64,000 bases of DNA from Vibrio chagasii. GTDB lineage: Bacteria; Pseudomonadota; Gammaproteobacteria; Enterobacterales; Vibrionaceae. Each line of letters opens with the position of its first letter. Position 1 is the first letter of the stretch. Under the pieces are notes generated by a model. That model saw only the letters and a program-made list of their open reading frames with translations, searched no databases and was not told where the DNA came from. The DNA lies in assembly GCA_041879415.1 (NCBI GenBank), contig CP090851.1:1922001-1986000 (forward strand). Direction: 5' to 3'. This document shows positions 17,828 through 25,695 of this stretch, piece by piece. A program made the translations under genes and the position numbers.

Positions 17828-19429
17828 ATGACATCCGTACCTAAAAACACTCATAAATTACTAGTAAGCGCAGGAGCTGGGATAATTTTAACGCTGTGCT
17901 TTGTCTATGTATTACTTGCTCCAGAAGCAAGCACTGACATGTTCGCAAACCTGAAGAACTATATCGCACATAAGTTTGCTTGGTTTTACATGGGCAGTGT
18001 CGCGTTGTTTATCTCTATCTTGATTTTCAGTGCTTGTAGCCGTGTCGGAGACTTAAGGCTTGGCAAAGATAATGAGAGGCCGGAGTTTTCTGGGTTTGCG
18101 TGGGGGTCGATGCTATTCAGCACAGGGATGGGTATTGGGCTTGTATTTTTCGGCGTCGCCGAGCCAGTTATGCACTACATGAACCCTCCTATCGTTGAGG
18201 CTCAGACTGATGTTGCAGTGAGAGAAGCAATGAACATCACGTTCTTTCACTGGGGAATCAATGCATGGGCTATTTACACCATTGTAGCGCTTGTTATTTC
18301 TTACGCAGCCTATCGTAAAGGTCGTCCACTAGAAATGCGAAGTGCGTTTTATCCAATTTTTGGCGAGCGAATCAATGGGCCACTAGGCGTAGCCATTGAT
18401 GTCTTTGCGGTACTTGCAACAGTGGTTGGCATAGTTACCCCCCTAGGTTTTGGGGTACAGCAAATCAACGCAGGCTTAAATTATGTACTTGGCTTCGAGA
18501 TTAGCACAGGCAATCAAATAGTCCTGATCACCATTATTGGGATAATGACATGTATTTCATTAGTCCTTGGCCTAAAGAAAGGGATTAAAGCACTGTCACT
18601 CATCAATATTTGTGTCGCAATTGGACTAATGACGTATGTATTCTTAGCCTCTAATACTACCTTCATCCTTAACTCAACCGTTGAGAATATTGGCAACTAT
18701 TTGGCGAGCTTTGTACCACTGTCTTTTGATACTTACGCTTTTACCAACCCAGATTGGTTCTATGGTTGGACACTCTTTTACTGGGCGTGGTGGATTGCTT
18801 TCGCTGCACCAACTGGATTGTTTATTGCTCGAATTTCACGTGGTAGAACAATACGAGAGTTCGTGGTAGGTGTGCTTGTTATTCCGGTAGGTTTTTCTTT
18901 CGCATGGCTGACAATATTCGGTAATAGTGCGTTGGACCTTATCCATAACCAAGGTGTCGAGGAGCTAAGTGCGGCTGTAATGACAAACTCTTCATCGGCA
19001 CTGTTTAAGTTTTTTGAGTTGGTATCTGATTGGAGTCTGCCTAGTTACCTAGCACTATTCAGCATTTTCGTATTCTTTATCACGACCTCTGATTCGGGCA
19101 CGCTTGTTATCAATACTCTGACGTCAAAAGATGAAGATAATGCTCCGATTTCACAACGTATTGGCTGGGTAATTGCAATTTCTGGTATCACTAGCTTGTT
19201 ATTAATGAGTGGAGGCATGACCGCCATTCAATCGCTACTTGTTATTATGGGATGCCCTTTCGCCATTATGGTAACGATGATGAGTTATGGGTTTATGAAG
19301 TCTGTGTATATTGAAGTCTATTCACCCGCAACCCAAACCCGAGGTGCTGAATTGGATGAAGTGATTAGAAAGGCAGAACAAACAGAGATTGAATATAGGA
19401 AAGCTCAAGTTATCCATGGTGGTAAGTAA
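17828..19429 (+). CDS. BCCT-family transporter, probable DMSP/betaine importer
   Basis: A 533-residue secondary transporter with 12 predicted membrane helices. The ATG at 17828 follows TAGGAGCAGCAC, and the gene starts 9 bp after dddP, so both are very likely one mRNA. BCCT hallmarks are visible: GMGIGLVFFGVAEPVMHY, FHWGINAWAIY, and the aromatic substrate box WTLFYWAWWIAFAAPTGLF (near residues 315-333). ISRGRTIREFVVGVL follows as in family members. Family substrates are quaternary ammonium and sulfonium compounds such as glycine betaine, carnitine, choline and DMSP. The operon partner points to DMSP; DddT is the functional analogue. Substrate is inferred from context. Confidence 0.9.
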   Translation: MTSVPKNTHKLLVSAGAGIILTLCFVYVLLAPEASTDMFANLKNYIAHKFAWFYMGSVALFISILIFSACSRVGDLRLGKDNERPEFSGFAWGSMLFSTGMGIGLVFFGVAEPVMHYMNPPIVEAQTDVAVREAMNITFFHWGINAWAIYTIVALVISYAAYRKGRPLEMRSAFYPIFGERINGPLGVAIDVFAVLATVVGIVTPLGFGVQQINAGLNYVLGFEISTGNQIVLITIIGIMTCISLVLGLKKGIKALSLINICVAIGLMTYVFLASNTTFILNSTVENIGNYLASFVPLSFDTYAFTNPDWFYGWTLFYWAWWIAFAAPTGLFIARISRGRTIREFVVGVLVIPVGFSFAWLTIFGNSALDLIHNQGVEELSAAVMTNSSSALFKFFELVSDWSLPSYLALFSIFVFFITTSDSGTLVINTLTSKDEDNAPISQRIGWVIAISGITSLLLMSGGMTAIQSLLVIMGCPFAIMVTMMSYGFMKSVYIEVYSPATQTRGAELDEVIRKAEQTEIEYRKAQVIHGGK

Positions 19430-19503
19430 TCATATTGAGTTAGATTACTTAAGATCAATAATATCGACGATTCACTGACTATACAGCTCTCCCCAAAACA
19501 AAA

Positions 19504-19527
19504 GGGATTGGTATCTCTACCAATCCC
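19504..19527 (-). terminator. Terminator copy beside the ppaC fragment
   Basis: A perfect 10-bp stem (GGGATTGGTA with TACCAATCCC, loop TCTC) with TTTTGTTTT following on the minus strand. It is nearly identical to the terminators at 20138-20159, 23864-23887 and 24694-24717. Confidence 0.9.
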
Positions 19528-19642
19528 TCCCCCAAACTCTCAATTGCCTTTTGAACTGCAGGACCTATCTGACGCTTACGAGAAGTGACGCCTTCCAGAG
19601 TTGACATGTCGCTAGTTGGTTCAACATTGAAAGCCGATTTGA
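19528..19642 (-). pseudogene. Duplicated 3'-end fragment of the pyrophosphatase gene
   Basis: About 105 bp closely matches the last 35 codons of the pyrophosphatase gene at 20199 (IKSAFN, EPTSDM, LEGVTSRKRQIGPAVQKAIESL in both). The catalytic domains are missing. In this copy the stop codon and the spacer before the terminator are deleted, so the frame runs on through the terminator stem. There is no start of its own with a convincing ribosome site. It is a remnant of a duplication or recombination event, not a functional enzyme. Confidence 0.8.
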
Positions 19643-19647
19643 TAGTT

Positions 19648-20061
19648 TCAATCCATTCGCGTAATGAAGGTTTGCTCATCATCCACAAAAGCAACAAAAC
19701 CTCCGTGATAGATAAACACTCGACCACGTCCCTCAACTAAGCAGGCAAGCTGTGGATTCAAATCTTCTTCATTATCCGGGCTTTGAAAAGTGCCGGTATC
19801 GGTGATAACACCGCGAAGTGGAGGTAAGTATCCATAAGCGCGCTTGGCTTGATCAATCAGGCTCAATTCGCTAGCGACAGAGAAGCAGCGAGGGATCCTG
19901 CCTGCATCTTCGATAAACATAGTTTTCAGTTCTTCAAAAGCGGTAATAACCAGCCAGTCGATGTCATTAACTTGATGGATAAACATAGAGTTTCTCGGTA
20001 ATTCTGATACGGGGATTCTATCACTATCTGAGGCTAAGCGGAGTAGAGATTGAGTTCTCAC
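19648..20061 (-). CDS. Small protein of unknown function between pyrophosphatase copies
   Basis: An open frame of 137 residues starting at GTG 20061, or 112 residues from ATG 19986, which has GAG seven bases upstream. It is acidic and mixed in composition (EELKTMFIEDAGRIP, YGYLPPLRGVITDTGTF, RVFIYHGGFVAFVDD), with strands and helices but no membrane segment or motif I recognise. It lies between the intact pyrophosphatase gene and the duplicated fragment of its 3' end, so it arrived with, or is left over from, that rearrangement. It may be a truncated remnant of a longer gene. Confidence 0.5.
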   Translation of the reverse strand: MRTQSLLRLASDSDRIPVSELPRNSMFIHQVNDIDWLVITAFEELKTMFIEDAGRIPRCFSVASELSLIDQAKRAYGYLPPLRGVITDTGTFQSPDNEEDLNPQLACLVEGRGRVFIYHGGFVAFVDDEQTFITRMD

Positions 20062-20137
20062 AGGGGCACTCGGTGCCTTTCCATCGATCTATTTAAAATA
20101 CGCTCTTATCGCACCTAAGTTGGAGCCATAAAACGAA

Positions 20138-20159
20138 GGGTTGGTATCTCTACCAACCC
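20138..20159 (-). terminator. Intrinsic terminator of the pyrophosphatase gene
   Basis: A 9-bp perfect stem (GGGTTGGTA with TACCAACCC, loop TCTC), about 40 bp past the stop at 20199 on the minus strand. The minus-strand tail is TTCGTTTTATGG. Same family as the copies at 19504, 23864 and 24694. Confidence 0.85.
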
Positions 20160-20198
20160 CACTAAGCTGTGACTTAATAAAAGAACGCCCCTTACTCT

Positions 20199-21212
20199 CT
20201 ATAAGCTCTCAATGGCCTTTTGCACTGCAGGACCAATCTGGCGTTTACGAGAAGTAACACCTTCCAAAGTCAGCATGTCGCTAGTTGGTTCAGCATTGAA
20301 AGCCGATTTAATGATTTGATAGTCGCTTTCGTCTACCCACAGTAGATTTGCTTCTTTGTTCTTCGTGTCTGTGATTGAGAAGAACAAATGGTCTAAACCG
20401 CTCTCTTCTTTGTATGACTTCATCGCTGCCAAAAGCTCGTCTTTACGGTCAATCAATTGTTGAGCCGTTAGCGTTTCAGCAACACCAATACCCACCTGCT
20501 TGCCACCGTAGTTAAAGTTCTTGTAATCCAAAGTCAGAATGGTTTCCGACGAAAGGTGGCTAAGGTCAGATTTAGCAATCAGCATCTGTTGACCGAAATT
20601 TTCGATATCTGAAATACCGGCAATTTTCGCCAACTTGCCTGCATATTCATGATCGTGTTCCGTCGTGGTTGCAGATTGGAATACCACAGTGTCAGAAAGA
20701 ATCGCACCCAAGCCAACACAAGCAAGGTGTTTAGGTAAGCTCACATCAAGCTTTTCAGCGTTGTCAGCCAGTATCGTTGCTGCAGAGCCCCAACCTCGAA
20801 TATCCATCTCAACAATTTGCGGGGTATTGATTGGAGAACCACCAATCGCATGGTGATCGACCACAGCCACAATGGATGCTTGATCAATGGTTGGCGCTAG
20901 TTGAGTCACTTGGTTGAAGTCCACCAGCCCTACTCGATACGAAGAGTAATCTGTCTCTACGCGAGGTGGCTCCGCATTACAGTAGTTCAAGATAAACGTA
21001 GATTCAGGGTTGATAGGCTCAGGAACTGTCGCCGTACCACCATAAATATGAGCCGCGAGCATTGCAGACATCACGGTGTCGCTGTCTGGACTAAGGTGCC
21101 CTGTCCATACGAGATCTTCACTGTTTTCATTGGCAGATTGTTGCAGGCTAAAAGCAAAACTTGCTGAACTGAAAGACATGATTACGGCAGCAACGACAGG
21201 TGTTAGCTTCAC
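20199..21212 (-). CDS. ppaC: Exported manganese-dependent inorganic pyrophosphatase (family II, DHH)
   Basis: Hydrolyses pyrophosphate to phosphate with Mn2+. The GTG at 21212 follows AAGGAAATAACC and opens a signal peptide (VVAAVIMSFSSASFAFS), so this copy is probably periplasmic, unlike the usual cytosolic enzyme. The DHH domain has GHLSPDSD near 38-45, VDFNQ near 97-101 and VDHH at 118-121; WGSAATI and GLGAILSDTVVFQS follow. The C-terminal DHHA2 domain ends with TSRKRQIGPAVQKAI, whose SRKKQ-like segment is the substrate-binding motif. 337 residues, slightly longer than the family because of the leader. Single gene with its own terminator; a 3'-end duplicate lies just downstream. Confidence 0.9.
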   Translation of the reverse strand: MKLTPVVAAVIMSFSSASFAFSLQQSANENSEDLVWTGHLSPDSDTVMSAMLAAHIYGGTATVPEPINPESTFILNYCNAEPPRVETDYSSYRVGLVDFNQVTQLAPTIDQASIVAVVDHHAIGGSPINTPQIVEMDIRGWGSAATILADNAEKLDVSLPKHLACVGLGAILSDTVVFQSATTTEHDHEYAGKLAKIAGISDIENFGQQMLIAKSDLSHLSSETILTLDYKNFNYGGKQVGIGVAETLTAQQLIDRKDELLAAMKSYKEESGLDHLFFSITDTKNKEANLLWVDESDYQIIKSAFNAEPTSDMLTLEGVTSRKRQIGPAVQKAIESL

Positions 21213-21515
21213 GGTTATTTCCTTATTTAGGTTCGTTTTAGAACCCCATACGCTAGCCCTCAAAAATTTCAGAACCGTGTCAGCTATATTTCAGATTTAC
21301 TTCAAGGAGTAACGAAATGTAATGCTCGCTAGTTTCACTATTAATCACATCATAAATCAATTTGGATTAGGTTAGCTTTTCATTATTTCATGATGAATTT
21401 GAATGAAAACTAGTGAAGTAATATTTAACCTACTAATTCTATGAGGTATTGAGCTCTCAATTCAAACACTAATAATTAGATAATCTTATTAAAAACCGAT
21501 AATGGCAGACATCAA
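21213..21515. other. Upstream region of the pyrophosphatase gene
   Basis: About 300 bp of AT-rich sequence between the pyrophosphatase start and the terminator of the next leftward gene. It presumably holds the promoter. No gene or ordered element is visible. Confidence 0.5.
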
Positions 21516-21536
21516 AAAGGCTGCAAAGCAGCCTTT
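21516..21536 (-). terminator. Intrinsic terminator of the RlpA-like gene
   Basis: A perfect 9-bp stem (AAAGGCTGC with GCAGCCTTT, loop of 3) with TTTTTGATG following on the minus strand, about 110 bp past the stop at 21649. Confidence 0.75.
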
Positions 21537-21648
21537 AGTTATTGAATAGCAATGTGCCTCTAAACCTTTAATCATCAGTGTTTACTCCACTCCTTTCTGT
21601 GATCGATAAGGAAGCAAAGATGCGGACTAAAGGGATATTCGGAGGGGA

Positions 21649-22101
21649 TTAATGTTTGTACCTAAAGGTATTACTGTCATCAACAATTTCGATTCTGACA
21701 GGAACTGTGCCTTGCTTAACGTTGCCGATTTTTGCAAATGCTTTGTGTGAAAGGTCGATCACTCGGCCTTTTACGTATGGGCCTCGGTCGTTAATTTTAA
21801 CTTCGACAGACTTATTATTGGCAGTGTTAGTCACTCTCACGATCGTGCCAAAGGCTAAGGTTTTATGCGCTGCCGTGTAAGCATTCATATTATACGTCTC
21901 ACCACTTGCAGTGAGCTTGCCATGGAACTTGTCACCATACCAAGAAGCTTTACCAGTCAAAGCATGTGACTTGGCATATTCTTTTGTTTTAGAGCTACCG
22001 ACCGCCGACGTTGAGGTGCATCCGGCTAATATCATGAGAATAAGAGCGGTAAAGATGATATGTAGTTTTTTCATGTAACTTGGGTGCGCTAATTTGTGCA
22101 T
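21649..22101 (-). CDS. RlpA-like septal ring lipoprotein / lytic transglycosylase domain
   Basis: A 150-residue outer-membrane lipoprotein with a lipobox (LAGC) and a double-psi beta-barrel. The core has [53 protein letters not shown] and a final strand VRIEIVD, the canonical RlpA domain whose Asp in NDRGP is catalytic in active enzymes. It lacks the SPOR domain of full RlpA, so it is a short stand-alone form. The start at 22101 follows AGAGAAAA; ATG 22074 also gives a proper signal peptide but has no ribosome site. It stands alone, unlike rlpA in the mrdAB cluster. Confidence 0.87.
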   Translation of the reverse strand: MHKLAHPSYMKKLHIIFTALILMILAGCTSTSAVGSSKTKEYAKSHALTGKASWYGDKFHGKLTASGETYNMNAYTAAHKTLAFGTIVRVTNTANNKSVEVKINDRGPYVKGRVIDLSHKAFAKIGNVKQGTVPVRIEIVDDSNTFRYKH

Positions 22102-22581
22102 TTTTCTCTGTTTTCGTTGTGTTTTGGTTCGCCATACAATGCTGAGTATAGTCACTGCTCAGCAAAGGCTACCATCCGGTATGAACGCACAATGTTTTCA
22201 TGAAGTACACTTTCTTCCGTCATATCCATGAAAGGTTTTATCTTCAAAACGTCAACTTTAACAAAGCGTTAAATCTGCTGATTTATTAATCATTCACGCA
22301 GGTAAACCACGGTTCAAAGACACTCGAAAGCAGATTGATTTGTGCCCTATTCTGATGTGAAGCTACTCTTCCTTCGCTCTCCAAAAGCGGTTTGGCTATC
22401 AATCAACTCGGCTCAATTTATTAATAACCCCAGCGAACGTTATTAAAAACCACCCTTAATGGTTAGGCGAAATATTGATGAAAATTAACTCATATCAAAG
22501 ATAGATAAGTTAACTCATTAATCGTCAGACATACTCTTATAGGCGATTTATAGTACCACTCTGTAATGAAACGGTGGCTAT
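22102..22581. other. Divergent intergenic region
   Basis: About 480 bp between the leftward RlpA-like gene and the rightward iron-sulfur protein gene, presumably with both promoters. I see no gene, strong hairpin or recognisable operator. Confidence 0.5.
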
Positions 22582-23796
22582 ATGACTTTTATTGAATCCT
22601 TTACCTTAATGCTTGCATTGATTTATAGCATTTGTGTTCTCTACACTAGCGGTAAAAAGCTCGGTAGCATAATAACTTCCTGCATTATCATCACTGCTGT
22701 ACTTAGTGCAGCCTATTGGCCTCTGCTCATTGCCCTATCATTGGCGGTGGTTGTCATCTCTTCGATTTTTTACTTTAAACCGACCATAATCACGGCTTCA
22801 TCTAAAACAAATGTTTTGCGTCAAGTCAGCCAACACGCGATGGCACTTTCATTATTTTTAGTGGCTATCCAGTACACCCTTCATACATGGCTACTTGTTC
22901 ATCAAATATCTCCGAGTTTCATGCGACCTGATGTTACGGATGCTTTCTTACCTATCGCTGCAGCTATTCAACTTAAGGCTATCTTCTCTATTGGGTTTTG
23001 GGATCAAACTCACCCGGCAGGTGCCGTCATGCTCGTGACTGTGGTAGTGACTGGTATTGCTTGTAAGCGTGCATTTTGTGGTTGGATTTGTCCGTTAGGT
23101 CTCGCTGGGGAATATCTGTATAAATTACGCTTAAAGTTCGTTAAGAAAGCGTATTTACCACCGGTTTGGCTCGACTGGCCATTACGTATGATGAAGTACT
23201 TATTGTTGGCTTTCTTTACCTTTATTTCAGTAGGAATGCCTGTCGCGAGCCTGACTTATTACCTCAATGGCAATTATCATAAAATCGCTGATGTAAAAAC
23301 TGCTTGGGTATTCGTTGAGCCAGGAATGATTACTCTTGGTATTTTAGCCGTCATTCTATTGATGTCAGCATGGCGACAACGTGCTTTTTGCCGATACTTT
23401 TGTCCTTATGGTGCACTACTCGGGATAACAAGCCTGCTTAGCCCATTTAAAATTCGTCGAGACACTAAGCATTGTTTAAATGAAAAAGATAATCTGAATT
23501 GCAGCAAATGCACTCGCGCATGTCCTTCTAATATTATTATTCATACTGCTAAGCAGATTCGAACGGATGAGTGCCAAGCTTGTTTGCGCTGTGTTGCTGC
23601 ATGTCCAAATAAGCAGGTGCTTGGACTAAAAACACGCAATGGTTGGCAATTATCATCTAAGTATCTTCTCGTTTTAGTGCTAATGATAATGTTCGGTATT
23701 CCTCTGTTGTCTTTTACACTGGGTTATTGGCACAGTCAGACCACCAATGAGATACGCATACAGTTAATTCAAGTGATGGACTATCTCAGCTATTGA
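22582..23796 (+). CDS. NapH/NosR-type membrane iron-sulfur protein
   Basis: A 404-residue inner-membrane electron-transfer protein. Six or more hydrophobic segments flank two copies of the CxxxCP motif (FCGWICPLG near 168 and FCRYFCPYG near 273), as in NapH, NosR and CcoG. A cytoplasmic pair of [4Fe-4S] clusters follows (CSKCTRACP and CQACLRCVAACPN). Proteins of this type pass quinol electrons to a periplasmic partner. No periplasmic reductase, nap, nos or flavoprotein gene is nearby, so the partner is unknown. N-terminal 70 residues are two extra helices. The start at 22582 follows GGTGG. Monocistronic. Confidence 0.85.
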   Translation: MTFIESFTLMLALIYSICVLYTSGKKLGSIITSCIIITAVLSAAYWPLLIALSLAVVVISSIFYFKPTIITASSKTNVLRQVSQHAMALSLFLVAIQYTLHTWLLVHQISPSFMRPDVTDAFLPIAAAIQLKAIFSIGFWDQTHPAGAVMLVTVVVTGIACKRAFCGWICPLGLAGEYLYKLRLKFVKKAYLPPVWLDWPLRMMKYLLLAFFTFISVGMPVASLTYYLNGNYHKIADVKTAWVFVEPGMITLGILAVILLMSAWRQRAFCRYFCPYGALLGITSLLSPFKIRRDTKHCLNEKDNLNCSKCTRACPSNIIIHTAKQIRTDECQACLRCVAACPNKQVLGLKTRNGWQLSSKYLLVLVLMIMFGIPLLSFTLGYWHSQTTNEIRIQLIQVMDYLSY

Positions 23797-23863
23797 TCTT
23801 GGCTCTTAACTCTAAGATCTAGGAGTGGAGCTACCACAATCACACACAGCCCAAACACAAAAA

Positions 23864-23887
23864 AGGATTGGTATCTCTACCAATCCT
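23864..23887 (-). terminator. Terminator of glyoxalase-fold gene copy 1
   Basis: A perfect 10-bp stem (AGGATTGGTA with TACCAATCCT, loop TCTC) and TTTTTTGTG on the minus strand, about 50 bp past the stop. Sequence family as at 19504 and 20138. Confidence 0.92.
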
Positions 23888-23933
23888 CTTTGGGGGTGTT
23901 CGGTTTTCTACCTTATGGAAGGCAGTGACGCGA

Positions 23934-24425
23934 TTACTCGTAATCAGTCGCGTACGTATCTTCGTATGAGTGAGAGTAGAATTCGAATAGGTTGCCAAAC
24001 GGGTCTTCTAGGTAAACCATTTGTGCTTGTTTTAGCTCGTCTTCTGGGTGGTAACGGTGAATGTCCATACGAACTTTACCGCCGAACTCTTCTACACGTT
24101 TGATAGCTGAATCAAATTGCTCTTTTGGAAGCTGTAGACAGAAGTGGAAGATACCTAGACGAGAGAAATCAACGTTATGACGCTCTTCACGGTCAACCAT
24201 TTCGAATAGCTCAACACCGATACCGTCTGAAGTTACTAGGTGAGCAATATTGAAGCCTTTGAAGCCTTCACCAAATACAGCGATACACATACGACCGATT
24301 GCTGATTCGCGCTCTTCCATCACCTTAGTCTTATTCATTACGACTCTTAGACCTAAAGCTTTAGTGTAAAACTCTACTGCTTGGTCCATATCGCCAACCA
24401 TGATGCCTACGTGATTCATTTTCAT
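23934..24425 (-). CDS. VOC-family (glyoxalase-fold) protein, copy 1
   Basis: A 163-residue metal-dependent VOC-superfamily protein of the lactoylglutathione-lyase/methylmalonyl-epimerase/dioxygenase type. The ATG at 24425 follows TTGGAGAAAGTT. It has two beta-alpha-beta-beta-beta modules: NHVGIMVGDMDQAVEFYTKALG with a metal His near residue 4, FNIAHLVTSDGIGVELFEM, FHFCLQLP, and VYLEDPFGNLFEFYSH with the metal Glu. The same arrangement is used by many enzymes, so the reaction is not settled. It is the second of two nearly identical adjacent genes; about six residues differ. The promoter region has an ATTATCAT/ATGATAAT inverted repeat. Confidence 0.88.
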   Translation of the reverse strand: MKMNHVGIMVGDMDQAVEFYTKALGLRVVMNKTKVMEERESAIGRMCIAVFGEGFKGFNIAHLVTSDGIGVELFEMVDREERHNVDFSRLGIFHFCLQLPKEQFDSAIKRVEEFGGKVRMDIHRYHPEDELKQAQMVYLEDPFGNLFEFYSHSYEDTYATDYE

Positions 24426-24523
24426 AACTTTCTCCAATTCTTTTTAATTCTGTACTTTCGAAGCTCAGCTTCTGTATTTCGTTTCGATGGAGAGAGTATA
24501 TGGAGATAGGAAGATTAAATGAA

Positions 24524-24550
24524 ATTATCATAAATTATATTAATGATAAT
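24524..24550. promoter_or_regulatory. Inverted repeat upstream of glyoxalase-fold copy 1
   Basis: Perfect 8-bp arms ATTATCAT and ATGATAAT with an 11-bp spacer lie about 100 bp before the gene start. In copy 2 the element persists at 25356-25382 with one arm base changed. Conservation through otherwise diverging leader sequence suggests a regulator site or promoter element; which regulator is unknown. Confidence 0.45.
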
Positions 24551-24693
24551 TTATTGTTATCCACCATTTCTAAAGGTCTATAGTTAACAAACATGTGCCC
24601 CAAGAACTTTTGCTCTTGGGGCACATTGATTATATGAACGATTGCTGTTCGCCTAACTGGCGTATCCATAACCACTAACCCCAAACACAAAAA

Positions 24694-24717
24694 AGGATTG
24701 GTATCTCTACCAATCCT
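24694..24717 (-). terminator. Terminator of glyoxalase-fold gene copy 2
   Basis: Identical to the copy-1 terminator: AGGATTGGTA stem, TCTC loop, T-rich tail on the minus strand. Confidence 0.92.
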
Positions 24718-24765
24718 CTTTGGGGGTGTTTCGGTCGTTCTACCTTATGGAAGGCAGTAACGCGA

Positions 24766-25257
24766 TTACTCGTAATCTGTCGCGTACGTATCTTCGTATG
24801 AGTGAGAGTAGAACTCGAATAGGTTGCCAAACGGGTCTTCTAGGTAAACCATTTGCGCTTGTTTTAGTTCGTCTTCTGGGTGGTAACGGTGGATATCCAT
24901 ACGTACTTTACCGCCATACTCTTCAACGCGCTTGATAGCTGAATCAAATTGCTCTTTTGGAAGCTGTAGACAGAAGTGGAAGATGCCTAGGCGAGAGAAA
25001 TCTACTTCGTGACGCTCTTGGCGGTCAACCATTTCAAACATCTCAACACCGATACCGTCTGAAGTTACTAGGTGAGCAATGTTGAAGCCTTTGAAGCCTT
25101 CACCAAATACAGCGATACACATACGGCCTATTGCTGATTCACGCTCTTCCATCACCTTAGTCTTATTCATTACGACTCTTAGGCCTAAAGCTTTAGTGTA
25201 AAACTCTACTGCTTTGTCCATGTCGCCTACCATGATGCCTACGTGATTCATTTTCAT
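24766..25257 (-). CDS. VOC-family (glyoxalase-fold) protein, copy 2
   Basis: A 163-residue paralogue of the gene at 23934, with the same length, metal ligands and start context (TTGGAGAAAGTT before ATG 25257). Differences include Lys for Gln in GDMDKAVEF, VEMFEMVDRQERHEVDF for the matching segment, and Tyr for Phe in VEEYGG. All changes are outside the metal-binding residues, so both copies should be functional. Each has its own terminator and leader, so they are independent transcripts, giving either higher dose or separate control. Confidence 0.88.
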   Translation of the reverse strand: MKMNHVGIMVGDMDKAVEFYTKALGLRVVMNKTKVMEERESAIGRMCIAVFGEGFKGFNIAHLVTSDGIGVEMFEMVDRQERHEVDFSRLGIFHFCLQLPKEQFDSAIKRVEEYGGKVRMDIHRYHPEDELKQAQMVYLEDPFGNLFEFYSHSYEDTYATDYE

Positions 25258-25573
25258 AACTTTCTCCAATTCGATTTTATTCTGTGCTTTCGAAGCTTAG
25301 CTTCTGTATTTCGTTTCGATGAAGAGAGTATAGGTAGAGCCATCAATTAAATGAAATTATCATGATTTATATTAATAATAATTTTATGTTATCAATAACC
25401 TCAATGAGATCCTAACCCACTTCAGAAGCGCCACATAGATACTCGCACTATACATAGGCGCTCACGCTAATAGAGATAAGCCTAATATAGAGAACAACCT
25501 AAAGAGCATAGTCACTCAAATTGGGTGTTGCCGACGTTTGATAGCTTTTGTCGATAACTTTCTCCTTTCAAAG

Positions 25574-25610
25574 ATAGGAATCACCTATTGAATCTATAGA
25601 AATGTCCGAT
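25574..25610 (+). promoter_or_regulatory. OxyR binding site upstream of ahpC
   Basis: Four tetranucleotides fit the tetrameric OxyR pattern ATAG-N7-CTAT-N7-ATAG-N7-CTAT: ATAG at 25574, CTAT at 25585, ATAG at 25596 and CGAT at 25607. Spacing is exactly seven bases each time and 15 of 16 bases match. The site is about 86 bp upstream of ahpC, a classical OxyR target, so peroxide induction is strongly supported. Confidence 0.88.
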
Positions 25611-25695
25611 TTCACTAATTTTCGGTGCGGATGCAATATATCTCCATCGACGCGGGATAGCGTTAAACACTACAAATTAGAAAGAGAGTCCAAAC

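Larger units (their letters stand above)
23851..24560. repeat. Tandem duplication, copy 1
   Basis: About 710 bp, including terminator, glyoxalase-fold gene and promoter region, is repeated at 24681-25395. The coding part differs at only a few residues, and the terminator and 5' leader are also conserved, so the unit was copied whole. Divergence rises in the upstream AT-rich end. Confidence 0.9.
24681..25395. repeat. Tandem duplication, copy 2
   Basis: Second copy of the unit at 23851-24560, in the same orientation, offset by about 832 bp. The copies are separated by about 120 bp of unrelated sequence. Confidence 0.9.

Noticed and set aside
19648..20061. Reading the 137-residue frame as part of a frameshifted second pyrophosphatase
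   Set aside because: Its residues show no convincing match to the DHH or DHHA2 domains apart from lying beside the duplicated 3' end, so I kept it as an unknown frame.
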